A stretch of 53,920 bases of DNA from Acidobacteriota bacterium (GTDB lineage: Bacteria > Acidobacteriota > Terriglobia > Bryobacterales > Bryobacteraceae), in NCBI GenBank assembly GCA_018268935.1, contig JAFDVS010000018.1:1-53920 (forward strand). The letters run 5' to 3'. The notes under the pieces were generated by a model. That model saw only the letters and a program-made list of their open reading frames with translations, was not told the origin of the DNA and did not search any database. Within the stretch, counting starts at the first letter, position 1. Every line of letters begins with the position of its first letter. Of this stretch, positions 47,827-53,920 are shown piece by piece. Both the position numbers and the translations under genes were made by a program.

Positions 47827-50019
47827 TTAGCGGAGGTGCACGGGCTGGGTGAAGGCTCCGTTACCGGCGGAATCCCAGGCGGCGAAGCGCACCCACTTCT
47901 TTCCCGAGGGATTGAACGGGATGGAGTAACGCTTCGTGCTGAAGGCGGCTTCGCCACTGGTCGAGATGATCTGGCGATCGGTCTTTGCGCCGTCGCCCCA
48001 GACGAGCTCGACGAATTCCGGGGGGAATGTCCATTCGACTTCGGCCGTGAGCGTGTTGGCGGCGACGGCGCTCGATTTGATCAGCACCTCGCCGCTGCTC
48101 ACCACGAAATCGCCTTTGCGCATGGCCTGGAGGATCGGCGACCAGTCTTCATCGAATTTGGGAACACGGTCCAGCTTGATGTAGTTGACGATGAGATGGC
48201 TGAAGGTGTCGTCTTCGGGGAACTTCTGGTAGGTGTCGCCTTCGGCGATCATGAATTTCGGCGCGCCCCAGTTGTTCATGTCGTCCAGCGTGCCGAAGCA
48301 GCGCTCTTCGCAGAGGCGCTTTTCGGATTGATCGACGGGCAGGGATTGGTACGATGCGCCGAGATAGCGGTCGCTGCGGAAGTGGGCGGTGTCTTTGATA
48401 GCTTCGGGATAGCCGCTGGAGCCCTTCGTGCGGGGGTGCGCCTGCCAGACTAAACCACCTTCGGCCTGCACCATGTCGAGTTCTTCTTTGGCGTTGCCGA
48501 CGCGGTAGACTTTGCCGAATTGGGGTAGTGTTTCGGTGAATGCGGCGTTGCCTTTGCGGACGTGGCTCCAGTAAACGGGCTTGGGGAAGACCATCGTGTA
48601 GTGGCCGCGGAAATAGGCGTCGGGCTCTTCGCCGGGCATCAGGAGGAAGTCGTTGTCGGAGTGGCGGCGGCAACCATCGAAGTACACTTTCTGATCGGCG
48701 AAACGCAGCGGGCCTTCGTCTTTGGCGTGGCCATCGCCATGGAAATCGGACATCATCGCGATGTTGATTCCCATGGCGCGGAAGGTGGGCAGCCAGTGCG
48801 GCTGCATGTCGAGGGTGCCCGCGTCCTGGAGCAATTCGTTGAAGTGCGTGTGGAAGTGGCTGATGGCGACTTTGTAGCCGGGGATTGGCTTGAACGTGTC
48901 GTTGTGCGTGTAGGCAAGCACGCGCTGGCGCGTGTTCTCGGCCGGTTCGGCGCTCAAGTAATAATAAGCCGCCATGCGCTGCCACGTGCCGGGACGGGCG
49001 TTGTAGAGAGCGAAGTTGCCTTGGGCGAAACTGCGGGCCTGGTTGACGCGGCGGTTCCAGACTTCATCGGAGCGGCCGTAGGGCCGGTAGCCTTCTTCCT
49101 GATCGCCGTGGCGAACACCGATGGCGAATGAGTTGTCTGTGTCTTTGCGATACCAGACGAAGCCGAGGTTCAATTCGATTTCACGGGCGAAGAAGAATTT
49201 GTGTGGTGGAGGGAAGACGGCGAGTGAACCTGCGCCGGTGTCGACGATGGCGATGCGGTTACGTGCACGGAGAGGGACTCCATCCTGATTGACGGAGCCG
49301 CCAAACTCGTATTTCTGCGGAGAGTTGGCGATATCGTGCCAGACGACGCGTTTGGCTGCGGGGAGAGTGAATCCTTTCAATCCGGCGTGATATTTGTAGG
49401 CGACGGAGGGCTCTTCGGTCTTGGCGATGGCTTCCTGGCGTAGTAGATTCGAGCCTTTGTAGGCGGTGAAACGGAGCGTGCCGGAGAAGATGCCGAGGTT
49501 GAGGCCGGTGAAGTTGACCTCGACGCGTGTGCCATCGGTTTTGACGGAGCAGGCGGATTGGCTGAAGGAAGACTTCGAGACGCGGATTTCATCGGGTTTG
49601 CGGGGGAGGCCGGGGTTGGTGCGCGCCGCGCCGGGGATTTGCAGCGGCGCATCCCAAAACACTTTCCACTTTTCCTGTTCTATGATTTCGGGCTTGTCGA
49701 GGCCGAGTTCCTTGAGCGGGGAAAGCTGCTGATTGGAGATGCGGCGGATTCCGCTCTTGACTTCGAACTCCGGCTGCAGGCTGGAGGCAAGTGTGATCCA
49801 TTGGCCATTGGCACGGCGTACAGCGAGTTCCCGCACGACGGGTTGACCTGCATCGACGGCGAAGATAGCGCGGAGCGAATCGCCACGCTCCCCTTGCCAG
49901 TTGAGCCGTACGCCATCACCGGCGGCTTCGGCGGTGAGTCCAGGTTGCGCCTTGTATTCTTTGAGTGAGCAGGCTCCGAAGAGGGATGCGGTGGATAGCA
50001 GAAGTGGAAGAATCGTCAT
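47827..50019 (-). CDS. Exported DUF3604/PHP-like metallohydrolase-type protein
   Basis: A 730-aa protein with an N-terminal signal and a cysteine at residue 17 ('LLLSTASLFGACSLKEY'), possibly a lipoprotein though the lipobox is not standard. The middle contains 'SHFHTHFNELL' near residue 387, 'MSDFHGDGHAKDEG' near 423 and 'WQAHPRTKGS' later, a His/Asp pattern like the metal site of PHP-type phosphoesterases and of DUF3604 proteins. Beta-rich domains flank it. The natural substrate is unknown. The ATG overlaps the stop of the DUF2277 gene as ATGA, so translation is coupled. Confidence 0.75.
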   Translation of the reverse strand: MTILPLLLSTASLFGACSLKEYKAQPGLTAEAAGDGVRLNWQGERGDSLRAIFAVDAGQPVVRELAVRRANGQWITLASSLQPEFEVKSGIRRISNQQLSPLKELGLDKPEIIEQEKWKVFWDAPLQIPGAARTNPGLPRKPDEIRVSKSSFSQSACSVKTDGTRVEVNFTGLNLGIFSGTLRFTAYKGSNLLRQEAIAKTEEPSVAYKYHAGLKGFTLPAAKRVVWHDIANSPQKYEFGGSVNQDGVPLRARNRIAIVDTGAGSLAVFPPPHKFFFAREIELNLGFVWYRKDTDNSFAIGVRHGDQEEGYRPYGRSDEVWNRRVNQARSFAQGNFALYNARPGTWQRMAAYYYLSAEPAENTRQRVLAYTHNDTFKPIPGYKVAISHFHTHFNELLQDAGTLDMQPHWLPTFRAMGINIAMMSDFHGDGHAKDEGPLRFADQKVYFDGCRRHSDNDFLLMPGEEPDAYFRGHYTMVFPKPVYWSHVRKGNAAFTETLPQFGKVYRVGNAKEELDMVQAEGGLVWQAHPRTKGSSGYPEAIKDTAHFRSDRYLGASYQSLPVDQSEKRLCEERCFGTLDDMNNWGAPKFMIAEGDTYQKFPEDDTFSHLIVNYIKLDRVPKFDEDWSPILQAMRKGDFVVSSGEVLIKSSAVAANTLTAEVEWTFPPEFVELVWGDGAKTDRQIISTSGEAAFSTKRYSIPFNPSGKKWVRFAAWDSAGNGAFTQPVHLR

Positions 50020-50222
50020 GATTGCCTCGATTCGAGGGTGTTGAGCAGGCGCTGCGTGATGCTGGCGATCTCGTCCACGGCATGATCGAAGGCTGCCTGG
50101 TTCGCCTTCGATGGCTTGCGGAAGCCGCTCACTTTGCGAACGAACTGCAAAGCGGCGGCGGAGACATCCTGTCCGGTTGCGGGTGGGTCCAGCTTACGAA
50201 GCACTTTGATACTACGGCACAT
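50016..50222 (-). CDS. DUF2277 domain protein
   Basis: A 68-aa protein starting 'MCRSIKVLRKLDPPATGQDV' with 'AALQFVRKVSGFRKPSKANQAAF', the full DUF2277 family pattern and normal length. The family's function is not known. Conserved Cys2 and the helical core are intact. It overlaps the following gene by 4 bases and lies 21 bases downstream of a sulfatase gene in the same direction, so it may share their transcript. Confidence 0.9.
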   Translation of the reverse strand: MCRSIKVLRKLDPPATGQDVSAAALQFVRKVSGFRKPSKANQAAFDHAVDEIASITQRLLNTLESRQS

Positions 50223-50243
50223 GCACTCTGCATTATAGATTCG

Positions 50244-51647
50244 CTACGGGTCCGGAGTTCCGGGACGAATGGGCGGCTCTTTTTTCAGGGTGGCCTGGTG
50301 GTCCATCAGAACCTGGCCCGCGGGCCAGCGGACCCACAGGTTTTCCACGAAGCGCGGATCGAGGGGATTCTCTTCCTTGGGGTCGGTATGCAGGTCGTAC
50401 CAGAGGGGGAAGCTGTATTGCTTGATGGGTTCGCCGAAGCCGCGGTCCACCTGGCGCGTGATCATTTTCCAGTTGCGCCACTTCACGCCGCAGATTTCGT
50501 TGGCGAGGTAGATGACCAGGGATTCGCGGTTGGAAGCTTCTTTCTTTCCGGTGAAGAAATCGAGTTGATCGATGCCATCGAAGACGCGGTCTTGCGGCGT
50601 CTTCCCACCGGCGATGCGGGCGAAGGTGGGGAAGAGATCCATCTGGTGCACGATCTCATTGCTGATCTTTCCGGCGGGCACTTTGCCCGGCCAGCGAATG
50701 AGGAAGGGCGCGCGGAGAGAGCCTTCCCAACCGGTGAAGTAAGTGCCGCGCCAGGGGCCGTTGAAGCCGTGATAAGGCGCGGTGGCTTCGCCGCCGTTGT
50801 CGGAGGTGAAGATGAAGATGGTGTTGTCGCGCAGGTTGAGTCGATCCATCTCATCGAGCAGCCGGCCTGTGTAGGCATCCATCTGCGCCAGCACGTCGGC
50901 GAACTCGCCGTTGCGCGTCTTGCCGGCGAATTCGGGGGCCGGCAGAATGGGCATGTGCGGCTGTGTATACGGCAGGAAGAGGAAGAACGGCTTGCTGCTT
51001 TTGGCGTTCCTGCGCAAATAGGCGATGGCGCGGTCCGTGATCTCGGCGTCGATGGCGGCGCGTGCTTTGAGGTCGTAGACTTTGACGTTCTTCGGTTCTT
51101 CGCCTCGCTTCGATTCCATGATGTAGGTGTATTTCACGAAGGGGTGCGAGCCTTCGCGGAAGCGCGGATTATCGGGCCAGAACGCATCGTTGGAGGAGTT
51201 GGGGATGCCGTACCATTCGTCGAAGCCGTGATCGGTGGGGAAGCGGCCCTTGGTCTGGCCGAGGTGCCACTTGCCATACATTGCTGTGGAGTAGCCTGCG
51301 TCAGAGAACATTTCCGCGAGGGTGTATTCCCATTTCAGAAGGCCGTAAATGGGGCTGTCGAGTGGGACTGAGCCGTTGCCGGTGCGCACAGCGTAGCGTC
51401 CGGTGAGGAGTGCGGCGCGGCTGGGCACGCATTGTGCTTCGACATTGAAGTTGAGAAGCCGCAAGCCTTCGGAAGCGAGTTTGTCGATGCGTGGTGTGGG
51501 TGCTCCGCGGAGAATGCCGCCGCCATAGACGCCGAGTTCTCCCCAGCCGAGGTTGTCCATGAGGATGAGAACGACGTTTGGCTTTGTGGACGATTGGGCC
51601 AGCAACGATGCGCCGGCAGCACCACAAAACATCCGGCGAGTGATCAT
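50244..51647 (-). CDS. Sulfatase (arylsulfatase A-like)
   Basis: A 467-aa exported sulfatase. 'MITRRMFCGAAGASLLAQ' resembles a twin-arginine signal. The metal strand is 'VVLILMDNLGWGELG', with Asn in place of the second Asp of the usual DD. The signature 'CVPSRAALLTGRY' (Cys73) is the formylglycine site. 'MYGKWHLGQ' and 'FTSDNGGEA' supply the lysine, histidine and Asp-Asn residues. The protein would remove sulfate esters from a carbohydrate or aromatic compound in the periplasm. It starts 3 bases after the stop of the sialidase-like gene, matching the pairing seen at 13.9-17.5 kb. Confidence 0.92.
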   Translation of the reverse strand: MITRRMFCGAAGASLLAQSSTKPNVVLILMDNLGWGELGVYGGGILRGAPTPRIDKLASEGLRLLNFNVEAQCVPSRAALLTGRYAVRTGNGSVPLDSPIYGLLKWEYTLAEMFSDAGYSTAMYGKWHLGQTKGRFPTDHGFDEWYGIPNSSNDAFWPDNPRFREGSHPFVKYTYIMESKRGEEPKNVKVYDLKARAAIDAEITDRAIAYLRRNAKSSKPFFLFLPYTQPHMPILPAPEFAGKTRNGEFADVLAQMDAYTGRLLDEMDRLNLRDNTIFIFTSDNGGEATAPYHGFNGPWRGTYFTGWEGSLRAPFLIRWPGKVPAGKISNEIVHQMDLFPTFARIAGGKTPQDRVFDGIDQLDFFTGKKEASNRESLVIYLANEICGVKWRNWKMITRQVDRGFGEPIKQYSFPLWYDLHTDPKEENPLDPRFVENLWVRWPAGQVLMDHQATLKKEPPIRPGTPDP

Positions 51648-51650
51648 GGC

Positions 51651-52655
51651 TTAAAACCTCACTTTGGCGAGATAGATGGATGTTTTTTGTTCGTGCGTGG
51701 AGTAGTAGCTGATGTGGAGCGTGTCGCCTTCCGCAACCAGGCCTGCATAGCTGCTGTCTCCGCTGGAGGGCAGCGGGAGAAACTCTTCGAGTTTGGCACG
51801 CTCAATGTCGAGCCAGCAGAGTGAGGTGCGAACTTTGCCATCGTGGAGGCGCACGGCGGCGACGTGGCGGCCGTTCGAGAGGCGGATGAAGTTCGGGCCT
51901 CCCACTCGCGTGCCGGTGTCTTTCCATTCCCACCTGGTGTATGGCGCTTGGGCTCGCCCTAGCATTGCAGTGGCGGCAGTGGACGGGATGGGTGGCTGCC
52001 CGTTGTAGGGGTCGCGGCGCACGAGACAGATAGCTTCGCCGCTGTTGGTGAAACGAATGGTGGACTCGCCGGGAGAGTTCGGGATCCCCAAGTTTTCGAC
52101 GAGAGTCTGGAACTTGCGCCCGTCTTCGCTGCGGTAAAGACGGAAGGTGCGCAGGTTGCGATTGACCTGGGTGGAATAGCCGGTGGAGTAGGCGGTGTTG
52201 CCATGCCATGTGACGCGCCACAGCCAGAAGTCGGGGTCGCCGATGGCTGCGGGTTCGCTCCACTGTGCGCCGTCTTTGGAGAACCACGCCATGGATTGAT
52301 GGCGGTGAGGCGTGGATGGAATGAGCGCGGCTGCTCCGGATAGCATCAACTCGTTCTGTGGTGTGACGCAGAGCTTGGCGTCGCGCAGGTCACCGCGATC
52401 GGAACGGACGATGGCGGCCGGCGTCCATTTCTTTGCATCCCTGGAAGTGAGGATGCGCATCTGCCCGTCGGGCGAAGCGTGTCCCTTACCTTCGCGGAAG
52501 GCGCAGAACCAGCGGCCTCGGAATCGCACGAGATCGGTGAAGGCGTTGTGCTGCGCTTCGTCCCAGATTTTGTTCACTTCCAGAAGACGCGGTTCGGCGC
52601 GCACCAGGGCAGGAGCAAGGCTGCTGACGAGAAGGGATCGCCGGGTGAGCATCAT
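51651..52655 (-). CDS. Exported sialidase/BNR-like protein
   Basis: A 334-aa protein with a signal resembling a Tat or Sec leader ('MMLTRRSLLVSSLAPALVRA'). Propeller strands include 'FTDLVRFRGRWFCAFREG', 'ILTSRDAKKWTPA', 'WFSKDGAQWSEP' and 'YRSEDGRKFQT', which are degenerate Asp boxes. 'FREG' near the start matches the arginine loop often seen in this branch. It may bind or cleave glycans; the substrate is unknown. It starts 12 bases after the glycosyltransferase stop and is followed after 3 bases by a sulfatase. Confidence 0.8.
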   Translation of the reverse strand: MMLTRRSLLVSSLAPALVRAEPRLLEVNKIWDEAQHNAFTDLVRFRGRWFCAFREGKGHASPDGQMRILTSRDAKKWTPAAIVRSDRGDLRDAKLCVTPQNELMLSGAAALIPSTPHRHQSMAWFSKDGAQWSEPAAIGDPDFWLWRVTWHGNTAYSTGYSTQVNRNLRTFRLYRSEDGRKFQTLVENLGIPNSPGESTIRFTNSGEAICLVRRDPYNGQPPIPSTAATAMLGRAQAPYTRWEWKDTGTRVGGPNFIRLSNGRHVAAVRLHDGKVRTSLCWLDIERAKLEEFLPLPSSGDSSYAGLVAEGDTLHISYYSTHEQKTSIYLAKVRF

Positions 52656-52667
52656 CAGATGTTGATG

Positions 52668-53879
52668 TTACTGTATGTGGCGCGCGAGTTGCTGCGCTGT
52701 GTTTGCGAAGGTGTGGCTGGCGGCGTAGGCCGCGGCGCTGACTGCTGCATTGCGCCGCAGGTTGTCGCCGGCAAGCCAGTCGCGAATGGTTGGCCAGAGA
52801 GTCTCGGGTGTGACGATGGCTCCACACTCAGGGCGTAGGACTTCGCTGGCGCCGTGGCTGGGCAGGCAGATGGCGGGTACCCCGGCGGAGAGCGCTTCCA
52901 TCAGCGTGAGGCCGTAGCTTTCGTGAATGGAGGGGAAGATGTAGAGATCGGCGAGTGCGAAGCAGGCGGCTTTGCGCGGGCCGCTGACGTGGCCGGGAAA
53001 ATGGACCTTGATGTGGCGCAGCCGCGCGGCGAGCGAGTGCAGTTTCTGTGCGTACTTACGGCCCTGCATGTAGGCTGGTTCGCCACAGAGAACGAGGTGG
53101 ATTGGCTCCTGCGGCGGCGTGGAGGAATGCTCCCAGTCGAGGAGGGCCTGCAGAAGAAGATGCTGGCCCTTCTCCGGTGAGATGCGGCTGAGGGTGAGAA
53201 GAACTTTGGCGCCGGGCGGGATGTTCAGTTCGCCGCGGATGTCGCTCTGCGTGCCTGTCTGTGAGGGCTCAGAGCCCCACGGCAGGACGAGAACCTTTCC
53301 CGGTGCGTGCTCGGGATAGCAGCGTTCGAGCGTTGCTTTCATTGCCGCGGAAGGAACGATGAGGTGACTCGCGTAGCGCACGCAATCGCCTTGCTTCTGC
53401 CAGATGAGTTTGAGGATTTGCGGCATGGGCAGATGGCGCAGTCTTGCGAACCAGCGCACGGTGGTTTCCGGGCGCACCCAGCCTCGAAGATAGATGGAGG
53501 CGATGTAGTCGACGACATCGACATGGAAGATGGCCGCTGTGCGAAAGCCTGCCCGCTGGAGCCGCGCGAAGTCCGGGCCTTCGGAGATGTCGTTGGCAAG
53601 CACAATGGTGCCGGCAGGATTGTGACGAAGGATTGCTTCGGTGGTGGCCTGTTCGAAGGCCCGGCAGAAGCGGGCGTAGGCGGACTCGGAAAACGTGACG
53701 ATGTCGCGGCCGCTTGGCGCTTCGTTGCCGAGGATGGATGGGCCAAGCACTTCGAGGGGGAAAGGCTGGGTGCGGGTCCATTCGGCGGTGAGACGCCGTG
53801 CGATAGCGGCCCCTCCTCCCAGCGGGATGGATTCGCTTGCCGGGACAGCGTGCGCGGCGGTGTAGATGACTTGCTTCAA
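52668..53879 (-). CDS. Glycosyltransferase family 4 protein
   Basis: A 403-aa GT-B glycosyltransferase. The N-terminal acceptor half has 'GGGAAIARRLTAEW'. The C-terminal donor half has 'VLLTLSRISPEKGQHLLLQAL', 'VLCGEPAYMQGRKYA' and the E-x7-E motif in 'PSIHESYGLTLMEALSAGVPAI'. It would transfer a sugar from a nucleotide donor during polysaccharide or glycolipid synthesis. The start is a TTG at 53879, as no ATG or GTG suits the family N-terminus. TAGAAT lies 9 bases upstream. Its direction matches the sialidase-sulfatase genes that follow. Confidence 0.88.
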   Translation of the reverse strand: MKQVIYTAAHAVPASESIPLGGGAAIARRLTAEWTRTQPFPLEVLGPSILGNEAPSGRDIVTFSESAYARFCRAFEQATTEAILRHNPAGTIVLANDISEGPDFARLQRAGFRTAAIFHVDVVDYIASIYLRGWVRPETTVRWFARLRHLPMPQILKLIWQKQGDCVRYASHLIVPSAAMKATLERCYPEHAPGKVLVLPWGSEPSQTGTQSDIRGELNIPPGAKVLLTLSRISPEKGQHLLLQALLDWEHSSTPPQEPIHLVLCGEPAYMQGRKYAQKLHSLAARLRHIKVHFPGHVSGPRKAACFALADLYIFPSIHESYGLTLMEALSAGVPAICLPSHGASEVLRPECGAIVTPETLWPTIRDWLAGDNLRRNAAVSAAAYAASHTFANTAQQLARHIQ

Positions 53880-53898
53880 GAGAGTATGATTCTAGGGT

Positions 53899-53920
53899 AT
53901 GGTGCGTCCTGAAAGACGCG
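53899..53920 (+). CDS. Possible start of a gene running off the window
   Basis: ATG-GTG-CGT-CCT opens at 53899, 8 bases after a TATGAT hexamer (53885-53890), the same spacing as upstream of other genes here. Only seven codons are visible, so the product cannot be named. Confidence 0.2.

Noticed and set aside
1..53920. CRISPR array, insertion sequence, prophage or rRNA genes
   Set aside because: No regularly spaced repeats, transposase-like motifs, terminal inverted repeats, phage structural genes or rRNA-like sequence were found.

Overview
The window is GC-rich chromosomal DNA with dense, mostly well-packed genes. It looks like a member of the Acidobacteriota, probably the Bryobacterales/Solibacter group. 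The reasons are: a TonB-dependent receptor with an N-terminal carboxypeptidase-regulatory domain; a membrane-anchored regulator with the 'LSEYVIGVDVLGR' type of N-terminal domain; a large secreted protein built of BACON-like Ig repeats; sulfatases and sialidase-like propellers; DUF2277; and a futalosine-pathway menaquinone gene. This assignment is inferred from family content and no 16S gene is present. I see no insertion sequence, prophage, CRISPR array or rRNA.

Layout, left to right. 1-5.4 kb: tRNA-Leu(CAG), a sodium:solute symporter, and a leftward vitamin B6 operon (MocR/PdxR regulator, pdxS, pdxT, low-molecular-weight phosphatase) with a perfect palindrome upstream of the regulator. 5.4-10.4 kb: mqnD, a HEAT-repeat protein, a small conserved-looking protein, a bacterial deoxyhypusine-synthase-like enzyme and a membrane-bound regulator divergent from the TonB receptor. 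10.5-19.4 kb: TonB receptor, sulfatase, an internally duplicated sialidase-like protein and an FAD oxidoreductase, the last three translationally coupled; probably uptake and breakdown of a sulfated glycan. 19.5-24.8 kb: a five-gene operon that looks like a contractile-injection/type VI effector cassette (adaptor-like protein, Ig-like protein, LysM-like/peptidoglycan-binding protein, a metzincin-type metallopeptidase, and a secreted protein that could be the immunity partner). This is the most interesting region.

24.8-31.7 kb: an SDR oxidoreductase, a hybrid histidine kinase (PAS-HisKA-HATPase-REC-HPt) divergent from a REC-CpaE/MinD fusion with a 22-bp palindrome between them, and a pair of secreted alpha/beta hydrolases, one of which has lost its nucleophile serine. 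31.9-35.9 kb: a giant secreted Ig-repeat protein split by a frameshift, ending in a good terminator. 35.9-38.1 kb: sialidase-like protein and an exported D-2-hydroxyacid dehydrogenase. 38.2-44.1 kb: a NarL/NarX-type two-component pair divergent from an operon of STAS-less SulP transporter, two-domain universal stress protein, a 68-aa coiled-coil-like protein and a pentaheme cytochrome c; a 17-bp direct repeat lies between them.

44.1-53.9 kb: APC permease, Rieske oxygenase with a PQQ-type beta-propeller protein, then a leftward series of glycosyltransferase, sialidase-like protein, sulfatase, DUF2277 protein and a DUF3604/PHP-like lipoprotein. No stretch longer than 300 bases is without a gene. 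Several genes have a TANNNT hexamer only 7-10 bases before the start codon, suggesting leaderless transcripts.
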